A stretch of 35,014 nt of DNA from Bacillota bacterium (GCA_023397655.1 JAEWTW010000005.1:1-35014); one strand, 5' to 3'; positions 7,004 through 15,756 are shown, counted from the stretch's first letter. Notes: generated by a model from the sequence alone, not told the origin. A program made the numbers and translations.

Positions 7004-7968
7004 TGGACTTCATAGAGAGCAAGGGCAAGACGGTAGACGAGGCTGTGTTCAGCGGCCTGGTCAAGATGGACCTCTCCATAGACGAAGTGGATATCGAGAT
7101 ACTGGACGAAGGCGGCGGACTGTTTAAAAGTGCCAAGGTTCGTCTGACAAAGAAACCCGAAGAGAAGATCACCCCCTTTGTGCCCGACAAGCCGCTGGAT
7201 GAGGAGTATCCCCGTCCCCGACCGGAAAGGCGTGACGACCGCAGGCGTGATGGACGGCGCGACGACAGGCCTGAGAGGCGTGATAACCGCGACAGAAACG
7301 GCGACCGGCCAAGCTTCGAGAGCCGCGAAAGGCGTGACGACAGGCGTGGCGGCGAGCACCGCTCGGGTGAGCGCAGGGATTACGGACGGCGCGACGACCG
7401 CAGACATGACGGACGGCGTGACGACAGGCGGCGCAGCGGCAGCATTATTGAAACGGGTATACCTGAAGGTTTTGTGGCGCAGGAACCAGTCAACGATGCC
7501 GAGAAGTTCCTGCTGGGGCTGTTCGCTCATATGAACATGGGCGTCGTGATCAAGTCGGAGACGGAGGACGGCATGCTGAAGCTGGATTTGTCCGGCCGCG
7601 GCATGGGGCTGCTGATCGGGCGGCGCGGAGAGACGCTGGATGCGCTGCAGTACCTAACCAGCCTGGTGGTGAACAACGGCAAGGCCGACTACACCAAGAT
7701 CATGCTGGACACCGAGGATTACCGCAAGAAGCGTGAGGACACGCTGAAGCGTTTGGCGGCTCGGCTGGCGGATAAGGTGCAAAAGTCCGGCAAGCGGGTG
7801 GTGCTTGAGCCGATGAACCCGTACGAGCGGCGCATACTGCATGCGACGCTGCAGGATTATGACAAGGTGTACACCTACAGCGAGGGCGAAGATCCGTTCC
7901 GCAGCGTGGTGGTGGCCTTAAAGGGTGACGGCGGCCCCGAAGAAGCCGCAAAGCGAGCAAACGAATAA
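7003..7968 (+). CDS. jag: RNA-binding protein Jag/KhpB with long RD-rich linker
   Basis: This is a 321-residue protein of the Jag (KhpB, EloR) family, which binds RNA and affects cell elongation and division in Firmicutes. Domains: Jag N-terminal domain (1-52), an extremely Arg/Asp-rich linker with RRDD, RRDG and RRDN repeats (about 70-145), a KH domain (about 155-232) with its GxxG loop IGRRGETL at 205-212, and an R3H domain (about 240-305) with R276-x3-H280. The linker is probably disordered. It is the last gene of the cluster; a strong terminator follows at once. mnmE, mnmG and rsmG, which often follow jag, are absent here. Confidence 0.93.
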   Translation: MDFIESKGKTVDEAVFSGLVKMDLSIDEVDIEILDEGGGLFKSAKVRLTKKPEEKITPFVPDKPLDEEYPRPRPERRDDRRRDGRRDDRPERRDNRDRNGDRPSFESRERRDDRRGGEHRSGERRDYGRRDDRRHDGRRDDRRRSGSIIETGIPEGFVAQEPVNDAEKFLLGLFAHMNMGVVIKSETEDGMLKLDLSGRGMGLLIGRRGETLDALQYLTSLVVNNGKADYTKIMLDTEDYRKKREDTLKRLAARLADKVQKSGKRVVLEPMNPYERRILHATLQDYDKVYTYSEGEDPFRSVVVALKGDGGPEEAAKRANE

Positions 7969-7976
7969 GAAACCGG

Positions 7977-8010
7977 CGGAGCGGTGAAGGGAAACGCTCC
8001 GTTTTTTATT
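7977..8010 (+). terminator. Intrinsic terminator of the rpmH-jag operon
   Basis: CGGAGCG at 7977-7983 pairs with CGCTCCG at 7995-8001, followed by a run of six T. Confidence 0.9.
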
Positions 8011-8112
8011 CCCATCAATAGCTTCAAAGCATTGAAGAACCCTTGCGGGGATTGACGCTGAACCTTCCGCGTGATAGGGTATCAGAAGAAATACGAAAGA
8101 GGATGTGAGCAC

Positions 8113-8784
8113 ATGAAACGCATGATTTTGATACTGCTGGCGGTTCTGCTGGCGGCAATGGCATTTGGATGCGCACCCAAGCCGGAAGCTGAGGAAGCAC
8201 CCGCTCCGACACCTGAAATGACGGCTGCGGTACCCGAGCCGGACAGCTCGGAGGCGACGGCTGTGACAGAACCGGTGAAAGCCACCATCGTTGTCAAGGA
8301 TTTCGGCACGATTGATCTGGAGCTTTATCCCAACGTTGCGCCTCAGTCGGTGTATAACTTCTGTGCGCTCACGCGGCAGGGCTTCTACGACGGTCTGATA
8401 TTCCACCGCGTTATCCCCGGCTTCATGATACAGGGCGGAGACCCGCTGGGCATCGGTATCGGCGGTCCCGGATACGCCATCAAGGGGGAGTTTGCGGTTA
8501 ACGGCGTAGAGAATGATCTTAAACATACGCGCGGGGTGATATCGATGGCGCGGTCTCAGGCGTACGACAGCGCGGGATCACAGTTTTTTATCATGCATCA
8601 GGACTACCCGGCTCTGGACGGCCAGTATGCCGCGTTCGGCATGGTCACCTCCGGCATCGAAGTGGTAGATGCCATCGCGGCGGTGCAAACGGATGCAAGC
8701 GACAAGCCGCTTGAAGATGTGGTGATTGAGTCGGTCACGATCGACGGACCGGAGCTGCCGGAGCCGGAGAAGCTGGCAGAGTAA
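8113..8784 (+). CDS. Cyclophilin-type peptidyl-prolyl isomerase lipoprotein
   Basis: This enzyme speeds cis-trans isomerisation of prolyl bonds, here probably outside the membrane. I choose ATG 8113 because it gives a clean lipoprotein signal (MKRMILILLAVLLAAMAFGC, lipidated Cys20) after AGAGG; an upstream ATG at 8071 would add 14 polar residues. A Pro/Glu/Thr-rich spacer (about 21-60) precedes the cyclophilin domain, which shows FHRVIPGFMIQGGDP (catalytic Arg in FHR), GVISMARS and GSQFFI. At 223 residues it is a normal single-domain secreted cyclophilin. Terminator at 8812. A weak TTGACG-17-TAGGGT promoter may lie at 8052-8080. Confidence 0.92.
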   Translation: MKRMILILLAVLLAAMAFGCAPKPEAEEAPAPTPEMTAAVPEPDSSEATAVTEPVKATIVVKDFGTIDLELYPNVAPQSVYNFCALTRQGFYDGLIFHRVIPGFMIQGGDPLGIGIGGPGYAIKGEFAVNGVENDLKHTRGVISMARSQAYDSAGSQFFIMHQDYPALDGQYAAFGMVTSGIEVVDAIAAVQTDASDKPLEDVVIESVTIDGPELPEPEKLAE

Positions 8785-8811
8785 AAGGGACTCCAAAAAC
8801 TTTATTGTATG

Positions 8812-8840
8812 AAAGGGATGGCATGTGACCATCCCTTTTT
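8812..8840 (+). terminator. Intrinsic terminator after the cyclophilin gene
   Basis: AAAGGGATGG and CCATCCCTTT form a ten-pair stem around 8812-8838, followed by T residues. Confidence 0.9.
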
Positions 8841-8885
8841 AGCTGCTGAGACGCCACGCTCCTTGGAAAATATCTCCGGCAGCAA

Positions 8886-8914
8886 TTAAAAAAGGACGGA
8901 GGATGCCGTCCTTT
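8886..8914 (-). terminator. Intrinsic terminator of the minus-strand operon ending at 8928
   Basis: On the minus strand AAAGGACGG pairs with CCGTCCTTT (8891-8899 and 8906-8914), with the T run formed by 8888-8893. It faces the terminator at 8812-8840 from the opposite operon. Confidence 0.88.
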
Positions 8915-8927
8915 CACGTTTTGATGA

Positions 8928-9722
8928 TTATGCGAGTGAGTCCATGAACTCCTTGTAATGTGCGAACGCAATGCCCGGTTCTTCCAGCGACAGATCCCAC
9001 CGCTTCACCCATTCCAGTGAGTAGAAGCCCTGATAGCCTGCCTTGCTGAGCAGACGCACGGTCTGGGCCACCGGGATGTCGCCCTCGCCGATCATTTTAT
9101 AGCTGACCTTTCTGCCGCTGACAACAGAATCCTTCAGGTGGACGTGGCGGACGAAAGGCGCGATATTATCCACAGTGTAAGCCGGGTCTTCATTGAAGAA
9201 ACGGTAAGGATGGTGGATGTCGTAGAGTATGCCCACGTTCTCACCCGCCAGCTCCTTGCGGAACAGCGTCCCCAAAGCTTTGGTTTTGGCGAAGAAACCG
9301 TTGGTCTCGATGAGCGGTGTGACGTTTTTATCCTTTGCGTAGTCGGCGATCTCCAGCAGGTTGGCCACCACCACCTTGAGGCTGACATCATCAGAAGGGG
9401 CGGGCTCAAGGTCCCCCAGCAGGCGGATGTATGGTGCGCCGATCAGGCTGGCGGTGTCCACGTACTCCTTGGCCTTATCCACATCGTCGTCCACGTTCAG
9501 ATTGCATGATGAAGCGAGGCACGGTATCTCCAGAGACAAATGCGCCAGACGGCTGCGCGTGGCCGGTGCGTTTGCGGGAGAGAACGCGTCGATGCTGGGC
9601 GCGAAGAGCTCATTCTGTACGCCGCGGAATTCGATGCCGTTGTAACCTAAGTCTGACGCGACGGATACGATGTCTGAAAATGACCACTCCGGGCAGCCCA
9701 GCGTGGAAAAACATACCTTCAT
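8928..9722 (-). CDS. Sugar phosphate isomerase/epimerase-like protein (AP endonuclease 2 TIM barrel)
   Basis: This 264-residue protein has the xylose isomerase-like TIM-barrel pattern. It starts KVCFSTLGCPEWSF, has YNGIEFRG early, PLIETNGFF in the middle, then YDIHHPYRFF, HVHLKDS and YSLEWVKRW. Glu in IETN, Asp/His in YDIHH, His in HVHLK and Glu in SLEW are the expected divalent-metal ligands. Members act on inositol derivatives, tagatose, hydroxypyruvate and other sugars, so the substrate cannot be assigned. No sugar operon is next to it. Two perfect DnaA-box-like nonamers lie within the gene. The start at ATG 9722 has only a weak ribosome site. Confidence 0.82.
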   Translation of the reverse strand: MKVCFSTLGCPEWSFSDIVSVASDLGYNGIEFRGVQNELFAPSIDAFSPANAPATRSRLAHLSLEIPCLASSCNLNVDDDVDKAKEYVDTASLIGAPYIRLLGDLEPAPSDDVSLKVVVANLLEIADYAKDKNVTPLIETNGFFAKTKALGTLFRKELAGENVGILYDIHHPYRFFNEDPAYTVDNIAPFVRHVHLKDSVVSGRKVSYKMIGEGDIPVAQTVRLLSKAGYQGFYSLEWVKRWDLSLEEPGIAFAHYKEFMDSLA

Positions 9723-9814
9723 ACGCGTTTCTCACTTTCCGGACGCGCACTAGCGTCCTTTGTCAATTATATAACAAAGAGGCGTAAAAGAAAACACCTA
9801 TCATATGACGCGGT

Positions 9815-11596
9815 TTACACGTTCATAACCTTTTTGAATTCTGACAATGCCGTTGCGAAGGCCTGCATGCACGCCCTGACAGGCGCGCCGCCTTCAAAAT
9901 CTACGCCCGCTTTTTTAAGCAGGTTCAGCGGGTAGTCGCTGCCGCCGCTCTTGAGAAACGCGAAGTAGGCGTCGCGCACACCGGGCTTTCCCTCGTATAT
10001 GCCTGTGGCGATGGCCACTGCGGCCGAGAAACCGGTGGCGTATTTATACACGTAGAACGCGTTGTAGAAGTGCGGGATGCGTGCCCATTCGATGGATATG
10101 GTGTCGCAGGTCTTGATGCCGTCGCCGTAGTACAGCTTGTTGAGCTCAGCGTATTTCTGCGAGAGGCCTTCATGCGTCAGCGGCTCGCCCGATTCGCCCA
10201 TGGCGTGGGAGATGCGCTCGAACTCGGCAAACATCGTCTGACGCAGCACGGTGGTGCGGAACTGGTCAAGGTAGTGGTTGAGCACATATTTTTTCAGCGC
10301 TTCGTCGCCGTGGTCCAGCAGGTATTTGGTGAGCAGTATTTCGTTGACAGTGGAGGCCACCTCCGCGACGAAAATGGTGTAGCCCGCAAGCGGGAAGGGC
10401 AGCGCCTCGTCAGAATAATACGAGTGCATCGCGTGGCCCAGCTCGTGCGCGATGGTATACGCGCTGTCGAGGTCATCCCGGTGGTTGAGCAGTACATAGG
10501 GGTGTGTGCCGTATGCGCCCCATGAGTAAGCGCCGCTGGTTTTGCCTTCCGTTTCGTAGACGTCGATCCAGCGCTCGTTGCGCGCCCGTTTCAGCAGCTC
10601 GCTGTATTCGTCGCCCAGCGGGGACAGCGCCTCGGTGACGAGGTCCATCGCCTGATCGTAGGTGTACTTCTTATCGAACTCCGCCACCAGCGGCACATAG
10701 ATGTCGTACATCGCGATATCGGACAGGCCGAGTATTTTTCGGCGTGTCTCGATATATTCGTACATCGTGGGCAGGCTGTCGTGTATGGCGTTGATCAGAT
10801 CGTCATACAGCGAAACGGGTACGTTGTCGGAGAACAGCGCCCGCGCCACTGCGCTTTCGTACCCGCGCACCTTGGTGTAGTAGATGTCCTTCTTGACGCT
10901 GGTGGAATAGGTGGCGGCGATGGTGTTGATGCTGCCGCGAAAAGCGCTGTAATACGTCTCAAACGCGTTCTTACGCACCTCGCGGTCCTTATGCTGCATC
11001 ATCTCGGCGTATTTGGCGTGCGTCAGCGTGACAGGACCCTCCGGCGTTTCCACCGTGCCGAACTTGAGGTCGGCGTTGTTGAGCATGGTAAATATGTCCC
11101 GCGCACCCGACGCAAAGTCGGAGCTCAAGGAAAGCAGCTTTTCTTCGTTTTCACTCAGTACGTGCTGCTTCTGGCGGATGATGTCGCGTATCATGAAGGC
11201 GTAAGGAGCCAGCCTTTTTTCTCCGGCAATGTACTGCTCCAACGTCTCCGCGGGAAGCTTGAGCAGCGCGGGCGCGACGAAGGACGTTTCGCCCGATACC
11301 GTCACGTTCAGCGACATCGCCCGGTCGGCCATGCCCTGGTACAGCGCGTTTGCGTTGTTCTCATCCCGGTGCATGCGCGCGTACACATACAGCTTCTCGC
11401 ACAGCAGCGCCGCTTCGTCCATGCGCTCCAGCGCATCAGCCAGCGCGGCGGCAGAGGAAGCGAAGCCCTCCTTTAGACCCTTGAGCGCGGGCAGCATATC
11501 CTGCAGGCGTTTGAAGTCCGCCTCCCAGTCTGCGTCCGACGCGTATATGTCAGCAAGATTCCATTTGTATTGATCGTCAATTTCAGTGCGTTTCAT
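9815..11596 (-). CDS. pepF: Oligoendopeptidase F (M3 metallopeptidase)
   Basis: This zinc peptidase cuts oligopeptides of roughly 7-17 residues in the cytoplasm. The 593-residue protein has the zinc site H384-E385-L-G-H388 in AYTIAHELGHAMHSYYS, with the third ligand probably Glu412 in FVAEVASTVNE, and the PepF N-terminal helical domain (about 110-180). Length is typical (about 600). GGAGGAGCT lies directly before ATG 11596. It follows the DnaI-like gene in the same direction by about 50 bases and may share its transcript. Housekeeping peptide turnover is the likely job; the exact substrate is unknown. Confidence 0.93.
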   Translation of the reverse strand: MKRTEIDDQYKWNLADIYASDADWEADFKRLQDMLPALKGLKEGFASSAAALADALERMDEAALLCEKLYVYARMHRDENNANALYQGMADRAMSLNVTVSGETSFVAPALLKLPAETLEQYIAGEKRLAPYAFMIRDIIRQKQHVLSENEEKLLSLSSDFASGARDIFTMLNNADLKFGTVETPEGPVTLTHAKYAEMMQHKDREVRKNAFETYYSAFRGSINTIAATYSTSVKKDIYYTKVRGYESAVARALFSDNVPVSLYDDLINAIHDSLPTMYEYIETRRKILGLSDIAMYDIYVPLVAEFDKKYTYDQAMDLVTEALSPLGDEYSELLKRARNERWIDVYETEGKTSGAYSWGAYGTHPYVLLNHRDDLDSAYTIAHELGHAMHSYYSDEALPFPLAGYTIFVAEVASTVNEILLTKYLLDHGDEALKKYVLNHYLDQFRTTVLRQTMFAEFERISHAMGESGEPLTHEGLSQKYAELNKLYYGDGIKTCDTISIEWARIPHFYNAFYVYKYATGFSAAVAIATGIYEGKPGVRDAYFAFLKSGGSDYPLNLLKKAGVDFEGGAPVRACMQAFATALSEFKKVMNV

Positions 11597-11648
11597 AGCT
11601 CCTCCGAATGTCGTTTGTCTTATCTATCATTATGCCCTGCAAAGCGCG

Positions 11649-12575
11649 TTAATAGCGCACGTCGCGGCCTTTGAATATTATCTTTTGAGAATGACGCGCG
11701 TCCATCAGACGCGAATGAATCCGCTCCCCGTACCGTTCCTTTAGCTCGTGCAGCGCAAGGTTTGTGACAACGACAGTGTGCAGGTCAGCCGCCGCCCTTT
11801 CATTGAGCAGGTCGAAAAAATACTCAATTGTCACATTGCGTGTCATTGGCTCGGTGCCAAGGTCGTCTATGATGAGCAGCGGTACGTCGAACATCGGTGA
11901 GAGATCGACCTCCTCGCCAATTCGATCGCGGTGGAAATGCGAAAAAAGCCGGTACGCTGTGTAGTATGCGGCAGTGTTTCCCCGTTCAATAACGCGCCGC
12001 ATGATGCATTTGGTTATATAGGTTTTGCCGAGCCCGGCGCTGCCTGCTATCACTAAAAGCCGGGGGCAGGCGGGAAAACTGTCAGCAAAGTTCTCGCTGA
12101 TTTTCTTGTAATAGGCCATCTGGTCTCGTTGGGATTTTCCGTTTTCCAGAGGCGAGGTGTCGAACAGCTCCAGGTTGAACTGCTCAAAGCTGATGCCGTT
12201 GTCAGTCAGACGGGCGGTATCCAGTTTATCCTCCAACACCCGTCGTTTGAAGCAGTCGCAGCGTTGTGCGTTATCCAGTGTGCCGGTGTCATTGCATTCC
12301 TGACACGTGTAAATGGCGTCCAGATAGTTTGCGTTAAAACCCGCGCCGGTCAGCAACGCCTGTGCCTCGTCCGCCATGGCTCGAATATCATCCGCATCTC
12401 CGGCTTCGCCGTCCAGCGCCATTTTCAGCCGGTTCAGCAGCCGCGCATTGATCTGCCGGTGCAGCTCGGCAAGGCGGGGCACAGCCGTGTACACCTCGTT
12501 GCGTCTTTTTTGCAGTTCAAGCTCGTTGTCGCGGCGTATTGCGTCGTACGCCGCCATTACATCGGACATGCTCAA
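11649..12575 (-). CDS. DnaC/DnaI-like helicase loader ATPase
   Basis: This 308-residue AAA+ protein resembles DnaI/DnaC, which place the replicative helicase on DNA at initiation or restart. It has an N-terminal helical part (1-85), a zinc-finger-like cluster C91, C94, C106, C108, a Walker A GSAGLGKT at 178-185, Walker B LLIIDD at 233-238 followed by LGTEP, and sensor-like VVTNL. The start could be TTG 12575 or ATG 12569; TTG is closer to GGAG in the end of the upstream gene. It is immediately downstream of the DnaD-like gene, a pairing seen in many Clostridia and in keeping with a DnaD-DnaI primosome unit. IstB-type transposition ATPases are related, but no transposase is adjacent. Confidence 0.88.
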   Translation of the reverse strand: MSMSDVMAAYDAIRRDNELELQKRRNEVYTAVPRLAELHRQINARLLNRLKMALDGEAGDADDIRAMADEAQALLTGAGFNANYLDAIYTCQECNDTGTLDNAQRCDCFKRRVLEDKLDTARLTDNGISFEQFNLELFDTSPLENGKSQRDQMAYYKKISENFADSFPACPRLLVIAGSAGLGKTYITKCIMRRVIERGNTAAYYTAYRLFSHFHRDRIGEEVDLSPMFDVPLLIIDDLGTEPMTRNVTIEYFFDLLNERAAADLHTVVVTNLALHELKERYGERIHSRLMDARHSQKIIFKGRDVRY

Positions 12576-12582
12576 GGTTTAT

Positions 12583-14013
12583 TCATGCTCCTTCATCCTC
12601 AAAAAAGTTGATGGCAAGATGATCGTAATTTTCCGTGGGCCGTTCATAATAACCCGGCTTCGCCGACAAGTTCTGGCTGCTGCCGTTGGATTTTTTCTTG
12701 ATCTGGTTCTGGGCGTCGGCCAGCGTTTTCACACCGTCGGCGTGCCAGTTGGACAACAGCGTGCCGAGGTAACGGTACGGGTTGTCGGCGATGAGGCTCA
12801 TCTCCGCGGCCAGCAGTATCGCGTCGTGCGGGATGCCCCATGCTTCGTGCCAGCGGGCGTACAGTTTACGGCTGGCGTCGGTGATACCGCGCACGATGCC
12901 CGCCGCTTCGAACACATCAGCCAGGCGCTTGTCCAACTCGGCCTGGGCGGCCATGTGACGGCGCGCGTCCTCCGGGGTCAGTATGCGGTTGTTGTACCAG
13001 TCGGTGAGCACGGCGTCCAGGCTGACGAAAGGCTTGCGTCCGAGTATACCCGGCTGGCGCGCGGCCAGCAGCAGCATGTCCGCACTAAAGCCGTAGACGC
13101 TTGTCCACTTGATGTACAGACTCTCATGCTCGAACGAGGGCTTCTGTGTGGGCTCGCCGAGTATGTGCATCAGCTCCTTGAGCGTTTTGGCGGTGCTTTC
13201 GCTCTGAGCGGCGGCCTCGCTGATGTTGCGCGAGGTAATTCGGTTCTGATCCTTCAGCCGCTCCAGTATGCGGTCGAGATATTTCATGCTGGGCTCGCGG
13301 GCAGAAGTGGTGTGAGCGCAGGCGGTGAGTATCGCGTCCAGCGTGAAGCCCCAGTCTTCCGTCCACTTGAGGTACAGCGCGTATTCGTCCTGTGTGGGGC
13401 CGCGGCCTGAAAGCCCAAGCTGCTTGAGTACGCGCAGTACGCCGGAAGCAGCGGTTTTGTGTGCCTCCAGCTTATCGGCGGCTTTTTCGGGGGTATCAAT
13501 GCCCTCATCCGCCCAGCTTTGCGCCACCTTGTCCATGTAGGAAACGGATACGCGGCGGCCCTTGAGCGCGATGCAGTATTCGACCATGGTCAGCACCACC
13601 TTTTTGGGCAGGCCGAACGTGTCGGTGTAGTCGTATATTTTGATGTATTCGTGCGGGGAGAGCTGTCGTGAACCGAACAGCTCCTGCAGCATAATGTTAT
13701 AGTCGCGCTCGGTATAAAGCGTGTCGGCACTGCGGACGGGCTTGAAGTCCCCAAACTCAAAGCACAGGCTGCTTGAGTTGACGATACGTGCGAAGCCCTT
13801 CTTTTGCCAGAACATCATGGCCTCGGTGATCTCGGTCATGCTCATGTTCAGACGCGTGCAGAACAGCTCGAGGTCTATGCTGTCGCCTGAGGCGGCGTAC
13901 ATCAGCCCCAGCAGATAAACCTCGGCGTACTTTTCGGGCGCGCCGATGCAGCTTTCAATAAAACGGTTGGGCACCATCGTGGATTGTGTGTGGTTTTTTA
14001 GCTGCAGCTGCAT
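12583..14013 (-). CDS. DnaD-like replication protein with four tandem DnaD C-terminal repeats
   Basis: The DnaD/DnaB family builds the primosome that brings helicase to the origin. This 476-residue protein has an N-terminal winged-helix-like part (about 10-95) and then four copies of a 70-residue helical unit: about 107-178, 195-268, 280-352 and 362-436. Each has a Y-x-x-W/Y-x-x-x-W/F-G hinge (KIYDYTDTFG, LYLKWTEDWG, LYIKWTSVYG, LYARWHEAWG) and a later Y/L-x-x-x-L-x-x-W-x-x-x-G-I/V-x-T segment. These match the DnaD C-terminal (DnaB_2) domain; Bacillus DnaD has one. The tail is polar and ends in acidic residues. It overlaps the signals of the DnaI-like gene downstream. Confidence 0.88.
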   Translation of the reverse strand: MQLQLKNHTQSTMVPNRFIESCIGAPEKYAEVYLLGLMYAASGDSIDLELFCTRLNMSMTEITEAMMFWQKKGFARIVNSSSLCFEFGDFKPVRSADTLYTERDYNIMLQELFGSRQLSPHEYIKIYDYTDTFGLPKKVVLTMVEYCIALKGRRVSVSYMDKVAQSWADEGIDTPEKAADKLEAHKTAASGVLRVLKQLGLSGRGPTQDEYALYLKWTEDWGFTLDAILTACAHTTSAREPSMKYLDRILERLKDQNRITSRNISEAAAQSESTAKTLKELMHILGEPTQKPSFEHESLYIKWTSVYGFSADMLLLAARQPGILGRKPFVSLDAVLTDWYNNRILTPEDARRHMAAQAELDKRLADVFEAAGIVRGITDASRKLYARWHEAWGIPHDAILLAAEMSLIADNPYRYLGTLLSNWHADGVKTLADAQNQIKKKSNGSSQNLSAKPGYYERPTENYDHLAINFFEDEGA

Positions 14014-14057
14014 GCGTTAAGGCTCCTTGGCTGGATATAATAATCAATATATAACAA

Positions 14058-14297
14058 ATGGTGTACAATAATCAGCACTCCGTGATGATAGTATACGACA
14101 GGCAAAGGATACGGTCAAATCAAAGAATGGCTCAAAAGGTGATATATATTGATGATTTCAATCCAAACCGGTTTCATTGCCGGCGGATTGCTCAGAGAGC
14201 CGAAATTAAGCAAACTCTTTGGTTTATAAACATTACTGCTTGCACGAGTGCTTGCTGGCAATACGTTGAAGACGGGGAATTTTTAGAGGTTGATTGA
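14058..14297 (+). CDS. Doubtful small hypothetical ORF
   Basis: This 79-codon ORF fills most of the 336-base gap between the divergent dnaD-like gene and murA. No Shine-Dalgarno site precedes the ATG at 14058, nor the inner ATG that would start MAQKVIYIDDFNPNRFHCRR. The predicted protein has a mixed composition (Cys, Trp, Asn) that does not look like random antisense, so it could be a remnant of a gene. I recognise no family. The murA promoter lies at its 3' end. I report it only so that the gap is described. Confidence 0.25.
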   Translation: MVYNNQHSVMIVYDRQRIRSNQRMAQKVIYIDDFNPNRFHCRRIAQRAEIKQTLWFINITACTSACWQYVEDGEFLEVD

Positions 14298-14318
14298 CAA
14301 AGAATAACCTGTTATACT
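14290..14318 (+). promoter_or_regulatory. Probable promoter of murA
   Basis: TTGATT at 14290-14295 and TATACT at 14313-14318 are 17 bases apart, about 32 bases before the earliest murA start. A TTGACA at 14294-14299 is too close (13 bases) to pair with this -10. Confidence 0.6.
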
Positions 14319-14349
14319 CTAATTTATCAAATGCGGACGACGGAGGTTT

Positions 14350-15672
14350 GTGCGTTTTTTTTCGCACAAGAAACGAATGAAGGAAAAACTCATCATCAAA
14401 GGCGGCAGGCCGCTGACCGGAACCGTCACTGTGAGCGGAGCCAAAAATGCTGCTGTGGCCATTCTGCCCGCGACGATACTCTGCGAGGGTGAGTGCGAGC
14501 TGGACAACCTGCCGAATATCGACGATGTCCGGCTGATTAATTATCTGCTCGGCAGCATGGGCGCCAAAACGGAGCTTAACAACACTTTAATAAAAGTTGA
14601 CACCAGAGAACTGAGTACGTATATATTGAACAACGACGCGGTCAAACTGATGCGCGCGTCCTATTATTTCATGGGCGCGCTCTTGGGGCGCTTCGGCAAA
14701 GCTGAGGTGGCGCTGCCCGGCGGCTGTGCGATTGGCCTTCGGCCTATCGACCAGCATGTGAAGGGCATGGAGGCGCTGGGCGCGACGGTGAAGACGGAAT
14801 ACGGCTGCCTGAAGGCGGAAGCGCCCAACGGGCTGCACGGTACAGACATATACCTCGACGTGGTATCGGTGGGGGCGACGATCAACATTATGCTGGCCGC
14901 TGTGCTGGCGAAGGGCAAGACAACGATCGTCAATGCCGCCAAGGAGCCGCACGTGGTGGACGTGGCGAATTTCCTCAACTGCATGGGCGCGAAGGTGAAA
15001 GGCGCTGGCACCGACATCGTGCGCATCACCGGCGTGGATAAGCTGCATGGCTGCAACTATGCCATCATCCCCGATCAGATCGAAACGGGAACGCTGATGA
15101 TTGCGGCAGCGGCCACGCGGGGAGACCTCACGATTAAAAATGTGATTCCCACGCATATGGAAGCGCTGACCGCCAAGCTGATCGAAATGGGCGTGACGGT
15201 GGACGAAGGGGACGATTATCTCCATGTGACGTGCACCAAGCGGCCCAAGCACGTGAACATCAAGACGCTGCCGTACCCCGGCTTTCCGACGGACCTGCAG
15301 CAGCCTGCCACGGTGCTGCTCTCCACGGCAGACGGTGCGAGCATCATCGTGGAAAACATATTCGAATCCCGGTTCAAGCATATCAACGAGATACGGCGCA
15401 TGGGCGCAAACGTGTCCATCGACGGGCGCGTGTGCGTGGTAGAGGGTGTGGAACGCCTAACGGGCGCGCCGGTACGCGCGACGGACCTGCGCGCGGGTGC
15501 GGCGCTGATCGTGGCCGGGCTCATGGCGGATGGCCAGACTGAGATCACCGGCGTGCAGTACATCGACCGCGGCTACGACCACATTGAAGGTAAGCTTCGG
15601 CAGATTGGTGCGGACATTCACCGTGAGAAGGCGGAAGAGCTGGAGGATTTCGACTTCTTCTCAAATACTTGA
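14350..15672 (+). CDS. murA: UDP-N-acetylglucosamine 1-carboxyvinyltransferase
   Basis: MurA transfers enolpyruvate from PEP to UDP-GlcNAc, the first committed step of peptidoglycan synthesis, in the cytoplasm. The protein (440 residues from GTG 14350) has SGAKNAAVA with Lys32-Asn33, the fosfomycin-target cysteine in LPGGCAIGLRP (Cys126; Cys117 from the inner start), PGFPTDLQQP, and DLRAGAALIVAGLMA near the end. Cys rather than Asp at this site predicts fosfomycin sensitivity at the enzyme level. Start is uncertain: GTG 14350 is only three bases from GGAGG, while ATG 14377 gives the family-typical MKEKLIIKGG but has a weak ribosome site. Clostridia often carry two MurA paralogues; which one this is cannot be told. 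Confidence 0.95.
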   Translation: MRFFSHKKRMKEKLIIKGGRPLTGTVTVSGAKNAAVAILPATILCEGECELDNLPNIDDVRLINYLLGSMGAKTELNNTLIKVDTRELSTYILNNDAVKLMRASYYFMGALLGRFGKAEVALPGGCAIGLRPIDQHVKGMEALGATVKTEYGCLKAEAPNGLHGTDIYLDVVSVGATINIMLAAVLAKGKTTIVNAAKEPHVVDVANFLNCMGAKVKGAGTDIVRITGVDKLHGCNYAIIPDQIETGTLMIAAAATRGDLTIKNVIPTHMEALTAKLIEMGVTVDEGDDYLHVTCTKRPKHVNIKTLPYPGFPTDLQQPATVLLSTADGASIIVENIFESRFKHINEIRRMGANVSIDGRVCVVEGVERLTGAPVRATDLRAGAALIVAGLMADGQTEITGVQYIDRGYDHIEGKLRQIGADIHREKAEELEDFDFFSNT

Positions 15673-15689
15673 GTGATTATAGGACAAGC

Positions 15690-15717
15690 GGGGCTCTCAG
15701 ATGAGGGCCTTTTTTTG
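15690..15717 (+). terminator. Intrinsic terminator of murA
   Basis: GGCTCTC (15692-15698) pairs with GAGGGCC (15703-15709) with one G-T pair, followed by seven T. Confidence 0.85.
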
Positions 15718-15756
15718 TTGGGCAAAAGCAATTTTGAAAAAACAGTTAAAAAAAAG

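Noticed and set aside
7000..7530. 176-codon minus-strand frame opposite jag
   Set aside because: Val/Thr/Pro-rich complement of the Arg/Asp repeats; no start signal.
5191..8010. Replication origin next to rpmH
   Set aside because: The rpmH-jag cluster is often near oriC, but there is no dnaA or dnaN, no DnaA-box cluster and no AT-rich unwinding region in the window beside it.
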